Of a stretch of 64,000 nucleotides of DNA, positions 22,776-35,124 are shown piece after piece. The notes below the pieces were generated by a model that saw nothing but the letters and a program-made list of their open reading frames with translations, had not been told where the DNA came from and did not search any database. Source of the DNA: Alnus glutinosa. Taxonomy: Eukaryota; Streptophyta; Magnoliopsida; Fagales; Betulaceae. Where the stretch lies: the NCBI RefSeq assembly GCF_958979055.1, contig NC_084887.1, positions 13,108,994 through 13,172,993 on the forward strand, read 5' to 3'. Position 1 is the first letter of the stretch. Each line of letters begins with the position of its first letter. The position numbers and the translations under genes are program-made.

Positions 22776-23576
22776 TGGGCCACCCAAGGTCGGACTCGGT
22801 CGAGGCACTAGTGGTGCACAGTAGCTTACAGTATCCGGGGCACCGATGTTTTATTACAGGTCTTTATTACAGGTCCCTCGGGACAACGCCAACCTTGTCG
22901 GGAAGGGGTTAAAAAACTTGGTAGACCAAATGAAATTGAACTACAACATGATTCTCTTGATACAACATGTATTATATTTATAATGCATCCATGATCATTT
23001 GTCAAAGGAAAAGTTATGATTTTGCAATTTTGTACGTGGCTTATATCTTAACCTCTGAGTTCATTTCATGATAACTTATGCATCAAATGTATTAGTGCTA
23101 ACTAAGTCATGGACTTACGATTGTATCATTTCTACCTATGAAACATGTGTTGTTTTATAGATAGTTATTTAGATGCCGATGCCAGATAGGAGGATGGTTC
23201 ATTTGGAGGATGTGATCCTTGTGATTTCCCAAGAATTGGATCCGGTTCGGCTTAAGGCAATATGGGTTGAGGACAAGGAAACTCAGGACAACATGATTGA
23301 GATTATCTATGCGTTCTATCTTATCAAGATTAGGTTACGACTCTTTTGATGTTATTTTATGTGACTACTAATATTAAGTTGTAATATTTAAGTAATTTCA
23401 GTAACTAGTCTTTTGACCTTGATATTTGATGACTATCTTTGTTATGGTGCTTTAGTATTACTCTGGTTGTTTATGATGAGATTGTGGGCTGGAAGCTACT
23501 ATCTTTATTGTTAAGTGAAAGTCTTCCGCTGCAGTCTCTCTTCAGAGAGGTTGAAATCCCCGTGGTCTTATTATTT

Positions 23577-23871
23577 GGGTGTGTTTGATATTGCGATTTC
23601 GTAGACAATAAGTACGATTTCAAAACAAATCGCATAATATAAATCGCTTAAAAACTGTGTTTTTAAAAATTGCAATTTGAAAACGCAGAAAACCTGCTTT
23701 TTCAAATCGCAGGTAAGATGGTGCTTTTTTAAAAACGTATAATTTTAAAGGCTAAACTGAGATTTTGACAAACGCTTAATTGCATTTTTAAAAATCACTT
23801 TTTTCAAATCGCACATTTTGAAATCGTTGTTTCAAATTGCACTTTTTGAAATCGCAAACCCAAACGGACCC
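23577..23871. mobile_element. MITE-like inverted-repeat element
   Basis: The ends GGGTGTGTTTGATATTGCGA and, reversed, GGGTCCGTTTGGGTTTGCGA are imperfect inverted repeats. The interior is dominated by AAATCGCA/TGCGATTT words. Length is about 295 bp. I could not define a target-site duplication, so the superfamily is open (hAT-like by its ends). Confidence 0.6.
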
Positions 23872-23942
23872 TTCCTTAAGTAAGACTAGAAGACGAATCA
23901 TGAGGTTAACTACCAGTTAGTTAATTTCATTGGGGCATTACG

Positions 23943-24135
23943 GTGGGTGTATGCGGGTGGTGGTTGGACCACCCCCAGGTGTCTGGATGGGGCTCGGCCA
24001 CCCCTGAACGATTTTTGACGGTGGCTTGGCCGCCCCTGTTTGATTCAGGGGTGGCAGAGCCACCTTCAAAATAGCCATTGGGGGTGGCTCAACCACCCTT
24101 GTCTAATTTGAGGGTGGCCTGAAAACCATCCCATT
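23943..24135. repeat. GGGGTGG/CCACCCC palindromic repeat module, copy 2
   Basis: At least five short palindromic units are present, for example GGTGGTTGGACCACCCCC, GGGGCTCGGCCACCCC and GGGGGTGGCTCAACCACCC. T-rich DNA follows (24130-24260). It is related to the modules at about 2262, 38194 and 58075. Confidence 0.55.
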
Positions 24136-24339
24136 TTTTTTTATTTTTTTTTCCTCATTTCTATTTTTAATTTTTCCAATTATATTCAATTCAATTCACA
24201 TTCCCAAACAACTTTTTTCAAATTTTTTTTTTCTTCAGAGTTTCAATAAACATTTTTTTTTCTTTTCGAATTCACAATCTTGAATAAATAAAGAATAGTA
24301 TAATAATAAATAAATAAAATTGCACACCCTAACGAGCCT

Positions 24340-25277
24340 TTACATATGATTTTCTTAAAGTAAATGAAAAATATTTTCATTGTATAATATGGTACACCGG
24401 TATGTGCGGTATAATGGTCACAGGCTTGATCCTATGGTCACAGAGATTTATGTTTATATTTGACCTTGAATCCAATGATTGTTTTTGTGATGGGCGTACC
24501 ATGTACGAATGGGGTTACTATTATGGCTTTACTGGTAGTGTGGGTCTCTCGAGGTAGGACTCGGTCAGTTGCTGGTATATGACGGTATGAGGCAATATCT
24601 AGGGCATCGGTATGGTACAACGGGTCCCTCGAGACAAAGCCAACCCTACCGAGAAGAAGTTAATAGCTTGAATAGACCATACGAAAAGAAGCCACGATTA
24701 AACATTTTATATATATGTGTGTGTGTGTGTCGCATAGTTTTTCTGCATTAAAGTATTAGTGATTGTCAATAGGATTATGTCGCTCCTCTTTAAAATAAAC
24801 CTAAATTTTGGAAGACATATTAACAGAGACAACATATACCCTTTTATGAAAAACACACATATAATAAATTGAGTGTAATGGACAATCACTTAAAGCTCAT
24901 TGCATAATCGAGCTCTGTAATAATTTACTTACCAAGTCATGGACCTACGCAGTTACTTCTCTTCTACTGTAAAACAACTCGGTGTTTTGCAGATTAGCAG
25001 ATTGCTAGATAGTAGAGTGGGAAATTTGTTATGATGGAGATGCCAAGTGAATGACTCGCATTGTCAGCTATGATTTGTTAGCGGTTATCTATTGTTGTGA
25101 TAGAAATGTCTGTTCAGAGGCTCTGAGTTTATAATGGATGATACATGTTCTGTTTAAATATTTATTGTTAGAGATCTTAGATTATTTTATTCTGCTTTCC
25201 ACTATAGTAGACTCTAATAACTTGTGTAGCGTGGTGAATTAAGCTAATTACTAGTTAATTGGTTTTATGCCATTACA
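24340..25277 (+). repeat. F-family LTR, 3' portion (plus orientation)
   Basis: It shares the ATATGGTACACCGGTATGTGCGG block, the CGGGTCCCTCGAGACAAAGCC block near 24628, CCAAGTCATGGACCTACG near 24940, and the terminal CTAATTACTAGTTAATTGG ... GCCATTACA end at about 25277 with the other F copies. The U3 side is not present. A (TG)n tract lies at about 24716-24730. Confidence 0.5.
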
Positions 25278-25385
25278 AGTAACACTCAAAGTTAAGTAAA
25301 TATAATTATTTAATTTTGGGGGTGCTACACTTACATGGCCCATTGGATCTAAGTTGCAAAATCTAGACCATAGGATCAAGTCTAT

Positions 25386-25672
25386 TTTTTTTTTTTTGAT
25401 AAAGAGATCAATTTCTCATTAAAATTCAACAGCTTGCTCAGTAGCTATAACATACAGGATAGGAGGAGGGCACTCCCCTACCCATACTTGATCAACAAGA
25501 CTACGTAAAACAAATTTTGCCAACAAGTGAGCAGCTTGGTTAGCCTCACGCTTTACAAAACGCACCCAGAAGGTTGGACTACCTGGAAACAAAGTCGAGT
25601 GTCCTTCATAATCTGTCCAAAACTACTCCAACACTGAGTTTCCTTTTGCAAGGCCAAAACCACCACCTGGGG
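25386..25672 (-). mobile_element. 5'-truncated LINE (L1 type) 3' end with RNase H fragment
   Basis: Read on the minus strand, one frame gives the end of a plant L1 RNase H domain (FWVRFVKREANQAAHLLAKF, then VWVGECPPPIL). A stop, a short 3' UTR and a poly-A tail (the T run at 25386-25398) follow. TCARGTCTAT is duplicated at 25376-25385 and 25673-25682. This is a heavily 5'-truncated insertion of under 300 bp. Confidence 0.8.
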
Positions 25673-26123
25673 TCAGGTCTATGTACATGGTGATCCACTT
25701 ATTTTAAATTAACATAATTATTATTATATTTCATGAGTAAACAGTAAATCTCAATGCAACTGTAACCATAATTTATAAATAGTAGGCTCACAACATAATT
25801 TTTAAAAAATATGCATAAAAGATTTTGCAGTTTATAGCAAAATAAACATGTTTGAAGGATAAAACATTTTAGATGTTCTGTAACTATTTACTTACCTTGA
25901 ATAACCCGATTGTTCCTCAGACATTCTAACTTCATGTCTTGCAGATCCAAATTCTACTATTAGCTAAACAACTAAACAAAAACTGTAAAACATACAAAAT
26001 AAATGGCCACTCCTTGGCTATATGGGCAACATTAAACTCTTTGCTTCTCAACGAAGAACGTGTGATGAACCTTCATATCTTCTCACCAATGACTAATGAT
26101 AACCAAGAGAGTGGGCTCTCAAC

Positions 26124-26343
26124 TGACAAAATAGCAATTTGGTTTGAATGACTCTCCTTGTGAGAGCTACTTCCATTATATAGAAACTGTCGACCATTAC
26201 ACGGCTGGAAATCAGCCATTACAAAGGAAAGAATAAAACTATACAAGGTAAGAATAACTCCTACCAAATTATACAATATATACTTCTAAATATAGTTTGA
26301 ACGAAATATGGTAGCACAAATCAAGCCATTAAATCTACTAACA
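26124..26343 (-). repeat. 3' LTR of the copia element
   Basis: TGACAAAATAGC...CTACTAACA, 220 bp. It differs from the other LTR at five positions, all transitions. The polypurine tract (complement of TCCCCCCTC, 26344-26352) adjoins it. Confidence 0.95.
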
Positions 26344-26350
26344 TCCCCCC

Positions 26351-29311
26351 TCAAATTGATGCTGGGAGATCGCAAAGCATCAATCTGCCAATCAAGAACT
26401 GATGGCGAAGACGAGAGAGAGCCTTGGTGAAAACATCAACGGTTTGGTGTTCAGTGTTAATGTGGGGAAGAGTAATCTCCTGACGAACGAAGGCTTCACG
26501 AATGGAATGACAATCCACTTTAATATGTTTGGTGTGCTGATGAAAAACGGGATTGGCAGCAATCTGAATAGCACTCGTATTATCAGCATGAAGAGGAGTA
26601 GGAGTAAGCTGCGGAAAGCTAAGTTCGCCTAACAACCCTCGAAGCCATACAATTTCAGAACATGCAGACGACATAGCCCGATATTCAGACTCGGTGGATG
26701 ACTTGGAGACACGAAGCTGCTTCTTACTCTTCCAAGAAATGAGAGCGTCGCCAAGAAACATACACCAACCAGTAACAGAACGACGTGTATCAGCACAAAC
26801 AGCCCAATCGGCATCACTAAAACCCTTCAATTGTAAAGAATTCTCTGAAGGGAAAAACAAGCCGCGACCAGATGTCCCTTTGAGATATCGAAGGAGACGA
26901 CGGACAGCAGCCAGATGTGTCTGGCATGGAGCATGCATAAACTGACTAACCTGTTGAACAACAAATGAGATATCAGGTCAAGTAATAGTCAAATAATTCA
27001 AACTGCCCACCAGCTGCCGATACATCGAAGGATCAGATAAGGGATCACTATCCGCCTGATGTAATTTCAAATTGACCTCCATAGGAGTAAGAACCGAATT
27101 ACAGTCTTGAAGACCAGCTAAAGAAAGAAGTTCTTGGGTATACTTATGCTGATGTAAGAGCATGCCATTTGGACAAGATTGAACCTCAAGTCCCAAAAAA
27201 TACTATAAGGGGCCAAGATCTTTCATATGAAACGAAGATTTGAGGCGTTGTTAGAGTTGCTCAATTAACTGGAGATCATATCCTGTAATCACAATATCAT
27301 CGACATACACAAGAAGGATAACAATTCCAAGGGCAGTCTTGTGAAAGAATACAGAGGAGTTATACTGACTTTGAGTAAACGTGAAATCCAATAGAGTAGT
27401 ACGAAACTTTTCAAACCAGGTCCGGGGTGCTTGCTTCAAACCATACAGAGACCGCTTCAAGCGACAAACCTCAACAAAAGAGTGAGAAAACAAGCCAGGA
27501 GGAGGAGACATAAATATTTCTTCCTTGAGATCACCATGTAAAAATGCATTCTTCACATCCATCTGGCGAAGTGACCAACCTTTTGAAACAGCAATGGCCA
27601 TAACAGTGCGGACCGTAGTCATTTTGGCCACGGGAGCAAATGTTTCCTCATAATCAAGCCTATACTCCTGCCGATTCCCGAGTGCCACCAAACGAGCTTT
27701 ATGTCAGTTGATAGAACCATCAACCCGTAGCTTGATAGTGTAGACCCATTTGCACCCAATAAGCTTAACTCTAGCAGGACAAGGGACGATGTCCCAAGTA
27801 TGATTGTCTTGAAGGGCCTAAAGTTCATCCTGCATAGCTTGGCGCCAACATGCTTGAGTAGAAGCTTGAGAATAAGACTTAGGCACAAAAGTAGTATCAA
27901 GAGTAGCCTGGAGAGTAGAAGAAAAGCCATACCAATCGGGGGGTCGGGAAACCCGAGGAGACCGTCGGGGGGCTTGCATGACAAGATCAGGTGGCGGTTC
28001 TGAGGAAGGAAGAGGCAGTGGGCGACGTTGTTGATACACAAGACCTGGCTTAAAACGAGAAGAGATACTAGAGACATCATCAAAAGGAGGAAGCGAAATA
28101 GAGAAAGATACAAGATTAGGACGGGACGGAAAGAAATATTGATTTTAAAAAAAAAATCACATTTCGAGAAATACGAATTTTGTTAGCATCTGCATCATAG
28201 CACACAAACCCTTTATGAGAATTACTATAGCCAAGAAAAGCACGTTGAACAGATTGCGCAGCAAGCTTGTGACATTCAATGAGAGGTAAGTGAACAAAAC
28301 AAATGCAACCAAAAACATGAAGGGAATTATAATCAGGAGGAACACCAAACAAACAAAAGTATGGAGAATCAAGACTTAAAGTAGAAGAAGGTAGTCGATT
28401 AATTAAGTAGACAACCGTAGATAAGGCTTTTACCCAAAATCTAGAAGGAACGGAAGATTCAAGCATCAATGTACGAACAACATGTAAAAGATGACGATTC
28501 TTACGCTCGGCAACTCCATTCTGTTGAGGAGTGTATGGACACGAATGCTGAGAGAGAATACCCTTCTGTTGAAGAAAAGATTGAAAAGCATGCAACATGT
28601 ATTCTCCCCCAGAATCGGAGCGTATCTTAACACAGGTAGAAAATTGGGTTTCAACATAGGCAACAAAAGTTTGGAAGATTGAGAACACCTCAGCTTTAGA
28701 ACGAAGAAAATAGACCCCCGTGAACCGACTATAATCATCAAAAAATGTCACAAAATACCTATAGTGAGCATGAGAAATAACATGACTTATACCCCAAACA
28801 TCAGAATGAATAATTTCAAAACAAGTAGAAGCATGACTACCCTGCAGAGGAAAAGGTAAAGATTTGCTTTTGCCAAGTTTACAAGGAGCACAATCAAATG
28901 ACAATGAAGAAAACTCATTTGTATTATTCAAATAACCATGTTTCATAAAGTGTGTCAGAATTACAGAGTTGGGATGACCCAATTTCTTATGCCACAAATG
29001 GCTATTATTATTAGCAATAGCAGAACAACCAATAGAAAGTGAACGAGGAATGGAAAAAGACTGAAGAGGAAAAAGACGCCCCACTTTAGGCCCTTTTGCT
29101 ATCTACTGTCCCGACACCTGATCCTGCACACAACAACCAGAACGATCAAAATGAATAGAACAATTTTCTTCGACCAATTGTCCAACCGAAATGAGATTGG
29201 CAGATAAATCAGGAAACACAAAAACATTAGTAAAGGAAGAACCCAGACTTCCAACTGCTGTAATAGGAAGAGTGCTACCATCGGCAATCTGAATATGCTA
29301 TTTACCATCAT
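26351..29311 (-). pseudogene. copia pol: protease, integrase, RT and RNase H, interrupted
   Basis: Integrase (29084-28116) shows the HHCC zinc domain (LWHKKLGHPNS ... CAPCKLGKS) and catalytic acids in DVWG, IRSDSGGEY and NGVAERKNR. RT (27691-26978) shows DVKNAFLHGDL, SLYGLKQAPR and YVDDIVITG. RNase H (26938-26351) shows GFSDADWA, STESEYRAM and the histidine/Asp ending KHIKVDCHSI. Stops or shifts lie at about 29100, 28115, 27690, 27245, 27197 and 26940. The protease region (29311-29100) is weakly preserved. Confidence 0.92.
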
Positions 29312-29373
29312 ACTTACGTGTCATGTAAAGCTTCCGGACTGCCAGTCATATGATTGGAAGCTGCAGAGTCAAT

Positions 29374-30366
29374 TTACCATGGAGAAGGAAGAAAATGTGG
29401 CTTACCTTGGAGACCAAGAGCAGAAAGAGCTGAAATAATCATTTGTTGAACCTGCTCGGGTGTAATGTTGGAAGAGGAGCTCGGAACAACGTGTTGTGCG
29501 GACGATGGAGGCATAAAAGGGGACTGAATAGCAGTATGAAAAGCAGGAGCGGATCGATTCTGAGGCCGCACAGGACAATCCCTGATTATATGACCCACCT
29601 TTTTACAATAATTGCAGAATTTCTTCCTACAATGTTTTGAAATGTGCCCAAATTCCTTGCAATTATAACACTGTGGCGGAGATTTGGATCGTCCTCTGCC
29701 TTGAACTGCGTAGGCCATATTAACCATCTCAGAACTACTAGCATCTTGAGCGAGACCAAGCTGGGAGGCAAGTCATTGTTCTTCACGCAAGAGTTCACCC
29801 AAACAAACCTCCAAAGATGGAACAGGTGTGCGATTAATTAACCCAGCACGTGCATTTTCAAACTCTGGTCGAAGTTTCATCAAGAATTGATCCCGCTGGC
29901 TCTCAGAGTGAACCGCCTGTAGGGCTGCTAAGACTGCTTGGAGAACCTGAGAATGCACCAACCCAGTATAGTCATTCCATAAATTAATAAAACCAGAGTA
30001 AAATTGCTCAATAGAAAGATTCCCCTAGCGATAGTTTCTGATGTCGAGTTCCAATTGAAACTTTCGGGCAGAATTATCTTGATAATAAATGCGACAGAGA
30101 TAATCCCACATCGCCTTAGCAGTAGTGAACCCACAAAGATTGTTGACCATATGAGGTTCAATAGAGCTGAGTAGCCAAGAAGCAATTTTGGCATCCTGAC
30201 CTTCCCAAGAGCTGAGTGCCTTGGGATCAATGGGAGCCGAAGAAGACCCATCCAAATGGCCCCATAATTCATTCCCTTTCACAAACATCCGGAACTGAAA
30301 TTCCCAACTAGCATAATTCTTGCCATTAAGGTGAACAATAGAATTTTCTCCTGACATAATAATCAC
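29374..30366 (-). pseudogene. copia gag, interrupted by stops
   Basis: It starts MIIMSGENSIVHLNG and reads through a gag polyprotein (YASWEFQFRMFVKG; W-rich UBN2-like segment) to two CCHC knuckles, CYNCKEFGHISKHC and CNYCKKVGHIIRDC (about 29575-29665). In-frame stops occur near 30024 and 29772, each one substitution from a sense codon and consistent with C-to-T decay. It would package element RNA if intact; as it stands it is broken. Confidence 0.9.
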
Positions 30367-31173
30367 AAAAAAAAATGGACTGTAGAAATACGACCCAAAT
30401 TACCACAGTCCAAATTACCACAGCCCAAACCACTATAGGTGCAAGATAAAATCCAGTAGCAAGAAGCCCAATAGCCAATAAAATTCAGCAGCAAATAAAC
30501 CCAAGAAACACAGCCCAACAGCAACAAATAAGCCCAAGAAACACAGCCCAACAACAACCACACAAGATGAAATAGCCAAAATCAACAATACCAAAAATTG
30601 CACTACACCGAAAAAGAGAGCTAAAAAATAGACCTGATTCTCCCCGCCACGTGAAGAGAAAAATCCTGCACTATGTGAAGAGAAGAAAGACACCTACGAT
30701 CGTCCAAACACCCACGATCGTCTGCCCTCGCACACAACAGTTCACAAAGGAGACGTACCTACAGGAATAGCACGGCAAGACAGACACGGCCAGACCACTG
30801 AGCAGCACCGAACCACTGGAAAAAAAAAAGAGGAAAACCGAACAACCCAGGACCACCGAACCAGAAGACGTTGCACCACGCCACAAACCAAAACGTACGA
30901 GACTTCGTGCCAAACAGAAACGCCGACAACCACTGAACGTCGATAGCCGAATTACCGGACGCACAAGACTTCGTGCAAAACAAAAACGCCGACAAGCAAG
31001 TCTTCGAACGCCGACAGCAACTAAAACAGAGACAGTCGTGAATGCCAAACCACCGTGAAATTACACCAATCGGCAGAGAAAACGATCGACAAAAAAAAAA
31101 TTCCAGGATCACGTCGGCCAACACCCAAACAAAAACAGAAAAAAAAAAAAATACTCAACCCGAGAGAATTGGG

Positions 31174-31185
31174 GCTCTGATACCA
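31174..31185 (-). promoter_or_regulatory. Primer binding site (tRNA-iMet type)
   Basis: The minus strand reads TGGTATCAGAGC directly next to the 5' LTR. This is the classic complement of the initiator-methionine tRNA 3' end used by plant copia elements. Confidence 0.93.
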
Positions 31186-31405
31186 TGACAAAATAGCAAT
31201 TTGGTTTGAATGACTCTCCTTGTGAGAGCTACTTCCATTATATAGAAATTGTCGACCATTACACGGCTGGAAATCAGCCATTATAAAAGAAAGAATAAAA
31301 CTATACAAGGTAAGAATAACTCCTACCAAATTATACAATATATACTTCTAAATATAGTTTGAACGAAATATGATAGCACAAATCAAGCCATTAAATCTGC
31401 TAACA
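31186..31405 (-). repeat. 5' LTR of the copia element
   Basis: TGACAAAATAGC...CTGCTAACA, 220 bp. The minus-strand TATATAATGG complement near 31234-31246 is a plausible TATA region. Confidence 0.95.
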
Positions 31406-31410
31406 TCAAC

Positions 31411-34140
31411 TTGCTCTTCAAAATTGAAGAGCTATAGGTTATGCCACACCCCCGTTTTGGGATATAAAAGGAAATGCAAACTTAAGTTCATAAAAAGTAA
31501 AACATCCAAACAAATTTCATAACATATATATATATCAGCAATATTTTCAGTTAGTACATAATAAGCCAGGGATCACAAAAGAACAATGTTCGTATACAAA
31601 AAGGTCAGTCTGGTCTATGTCCTATTGCTTAGGGGGGGCTTCTACCGTCCTCCAAAGTAATCCGATCTTGTATTGTCATTAAACTTTACAAAAAAAAAAA
31701 AAAGATCCCTGACTAAACACTACGGTCAATCAAAAAAGCAAAGCAAACATAGACCCATTGGTCTGCATCAATGGGCCAAAACTGCAAGTTGTCATAAGTT
31801 GCGACCCCTATAGGTATGCCTATTATGAGGATAATGATGTGGAGTGCCATCTAAAAGTTTATAGGGGAAATGGGTGAGTTTGACAGCTCAGTAAGGAAAG
31901 TATAATAAATACAGTATTTTTAGGAAACAAAGCTTAAATAAATCAATCAAATAAGGTACATTTAAACATCATGTAATTAATTCAATTGCAGAATAACCAT
32001 TATGCAGCGTGTAAGTTTTAACATCCGCTGGCCCAACTCCGCTATTTAATCGTGAGCGGCACACATTTGGCACATCCTAAAGGACTGATCTCGAATGACC
32101 TATACGCTCATCCTGTCGTCACAAGGGAGAGCCGTTGGGTTAGGAACTTCCCTAGGTGAAGACCCCTCGACCGATAGCCCACACTTTTGGTGTGGTTGCC
32201 ATACTACCCTTCTATCATAAGATTCGGATCATATCACGATGGTGCCGTGGTTAAAACTTATATGATACATGCACATATAACAATACGATGATGTCATCAA
32301 CTCTCGCTCCCATGGAGCACATGCAACATATACAGTATCATCAACTTGCTCATATGGTGCATAAATATAATTATGCATAACCTCATAAAGTCCCAATCAT
32401 AATATTGTAACATGAGTAATGATGAAATTTTAAAGGCAAGTAATATAGAGAAGTAAAAAGGATTTTAGGAAAATTCCCGACTTTTTCTTTTGAAAAAGTT
32501 TTATTAAAATTTTGCTGGAGTTTTTAAGGTTGTGTTTCCCTTACCCGGAGTTTCCTGAGTGGGGCTTTAGTTACTTCTACCTAGATTTGATCATAAAAAT
32601 AATTTAGAAAAAATTCAAAAAAAATTCCTTCATGCTAATAACAGAATTTCAGTAATAGTCACTTAATTGTAGCAAGTTTCAAGGTTCTCCAAAATTCCTA
32701 CAAACTTATAGATTCCTATACTGACAAAGAAATAACATTTTTGTGGATAAAATACCCTGATTTTTAGAACCTTTTCGTGCAAGCTATTCAATTTAAAGTA
32801 GTTTCCAATATAGTCACGATTTTGTGCTCTGAGTTGAGAACGAATTTTAAACATCTGGAATTTAGTGCAACCCAAAGCCAATTAATATGTAAAAGAGCCA
32901 ATATATATATGAACTTCATAAACAATGAAACTCAAATGGGTCTATGTCATCTGATACTTCTCTCCTTCATTTTTATTTACAAAATTTCAAGGATCCAAAT
33001 TATTCAAACATTACAGATTTTTATAATAAATTTCGAAAATCAACTCTACATAAGTAACCTCAACACAGCACATATACTGAAAGATCTTATTAGAGGAATT
33101 ATTACAAATACTTTATTATATTTCAAGATTTCCTAACATGCAAATGAAGTATCCTATTTAATCACACACATGGATTAGACTAAAAATGTAGTACGAGATT
33201 TCAACCCAAAAAAAAAAATCATACAGCTCACTTAATTTATCAACACTAAAATTCTCAAAGTTTTAGACAAGAACCACCATTTTTAAAGTTAACTAAAACT
33301 CAATAGACAAGAAATCTTGCTCATAATTCATCATACAACTCAAATCCCACCATTCACAGGAGATTAGTGCAACCTTTAAAGAAAATTTACTTAATCCATA
33401 GCATTCTTCCAAAACCCCAAAATCACAGGCTATAGCTTAATCACCAACTTGAAAATGTCATAAACGCATAAGAGGTTTACCTATTTGGGTTCCTGCATTC
33501 AAACACCCAAATCCCCAACACAATTAGCAACCCATCAAAACCGCGAACTCTAATCCCCAGCAATCACAAACATCAACATAATTCCACAAAATTACAAAAT
33601 CAAACACCAATCCATAATGACTGGTCGTGACAAGTAGAGGAGGAACACTGTGACATGAAAGACAGTAAATCAAAATAACTTATTTCAACACTTTACCTAT
33701 TTAGTTTTTCCTACAGAACAACTCAAAAAAATTCTCAATCCCCATTCGGTTTTCTACAGAAAATCTTCCACAAAAATAAACCCAAAATCACAATACCCAT
33801 TTACAGAAAAATCCCCCCAAAAATCTTGCAATAGAATTCACACCCATTCGGCCATCAATAGAAAATCATACAAAAATTTAAATTCCTACTTTGTTCTAAC
33901 CGAAAGTTTCTTCATAAAAACCCTAGCTTTCCACCCTAGTAGTTAACGCATTGGGCCAGGAAAAAATTCCCTGGTCCATGCGTCAATTGCACCGCTAGTG
34001 GGCTCAATCTACGCCTTGCATCTGATGCAAAGTTTCTCTTTTGCTCTTGTTTTTAAATAATAAAAACAACTAGCCTAATAAATAAAAAGCCTGATATGGT
34101 TAAATTAAATCAGCTTGGTGAGGGACCAAAAAAAAAAAAA
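31411..34140. repeat. Non-coding LTR-like repeat DNA flanking the copia insertion
   Basis: I see no coding region. Together with 25683-26118 it is the sequence the copia element entered. It has features of the long gypsy LTRs elsewhere in the window: a TTTGACAGCTCAGTAAGGAAAG phrase, and GC-richer islands at 32010-32330 with GACCTATACGCTCATCC and CCGTTGGGTTAGG. The ends are not defined. A near-perfect palindrome, GGGCCAGG ... CCCTGGTCC, lies at about 33954-33978. Confidence 0.4.
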
Positions 34141-34149
34141 AAAACTAGC

Positions 34150-35121
34150 CAAAATAGTTCCGTCTCTTCGAGTCACTATTTAATTACAATTGATTCTACT
34201 AAACAATTGTAATTGCACTGTAGTTTATATTTTTTATTAAAACAATTAATCCGTTAAATTTACTTAATTTTGACTTTTGATTCCTCCATGAAATCTTCCG
34301 TAACAGAATTAAAGCCAAGATACTGTCATTTAATTCTCTACCTCTTTTTCCTTGAGTCCTCTAATTTTATATATTATTCTAGTACTCGTGAAAGACTTTT
34401 CACATGTAATTTGTATTTTAGTATCTCATACCAAAATGCTCTGGCTGGAGGCTTAGAATAATCCAATTCATAAAATCAATCTCAATGGAATTTTTTTTTT
34501 TTTTTTTTTTTAATAAAAGACTTGGATTCCATCTTGAGAAAAGCTTTTCACAATGTTAATTGTGTTCACCCAACGCACTGAGTATATTGACCATTATTTT
34601 GATCTCACCCATAAATGTATCAAAGTAATCTACCCTTCACATCTAAATATACAATCATCTCAGGATTTAGAATCAATATCTTAATTAATATTAGGAGTAT
34701 GAGTTTTTCCCTTAGATAGTATTTTCATGGAAAAACAATTCCCAAGGTCCGATCAGTGCATAACACCTTACACATCAACCCGAAGCTTTCAACTTCGCCT
34801 GATCAAGATAAATCACAAAGATTCAATATGTAACAATCTTCGTAAATTGAATGCCCAATTCCATTTTCGACTGCGAACTTTTGATAAGTTAAGACTACAA
34901 GGATTATGAACTAAGATCTTGTGTGATAACTCTTTACTCACACCATAGACCATGTTCAATGTAATCCAAAGACATTTCACATGCAAAATATATATAGACA
35001 TTATTAAGCATGTAAAATTACATATGCCATATACTTAAAGATAGATTAGTGAATACAAATTTATTCTTAAAAACTTATATGTCAATAGTACATTGAGATT
35101 TTTAGGGCATAAACCCCAACA
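34150..35121 (-). repeat. copia-type LTR (minus orientation)
   Basis: In the minus sense it begins TGTTGGGGTTTATGCCC at 35121, directly after the pol remnant. A similar LTR lies at about 56530-57494 (shared CAATTGATTC...ATTGCACT and GATCAAGATAAATC phrases). The far end near 34150 is uncertain. No gene is seen in it. Confidence 0.6.
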
Positions 35122-35124
35122 AAC

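Larger units (their letters stand above)
18670..23942 (+). repeat. F-family LTR (plus orientation), 5'-truncated, host of nested insertions
   Basis: The parts outside the insertions (18670-18945, 20678-20997, 22776-23576, 23872-23942) match the reverse of the minus copies: the GTTCGAACGTTCGAC palindrome near 18720, CATCGTATGACATGGTACACC near 20815-20835, GTCCCTCGGGACAACGCCAA near 22873, and the terminal GTTAACTACCAGTTAGTTAA ... GGGGCATTAC at about 23905-23942. It abuts the minus F copy at 18670 with its U3 start missing. It is interrupted by a CACTA element, an L-family solo LTR and a MITE. Confidence 0.55.
26124..31405 (-). mobile_element. Complete Ty1/copia retrotransposon, decayed
   Basis: The element is 5282 bp with 220-bp LTRs (26124-26343 and 31186-31405) and a 5-bp TCAAC duplication (26119-26123 and 31406-31410). 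On the minus strand the order is LTR, PBS, gag with two zinc knuckles, protease, integrase, reverse transcriptase, RNase H, polypurine tract, LTR. That order is copia-type. The short LTRs and YVDDIVITG RT motif suggest the Ale/Retrofit lineage. Premature stops in gag, in the protease region and between RT segments make it non-autonomous. It is inserted in an older non-coding repeat that continues at 25683-26118 and 31411 onward. Confidence 0.95.
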
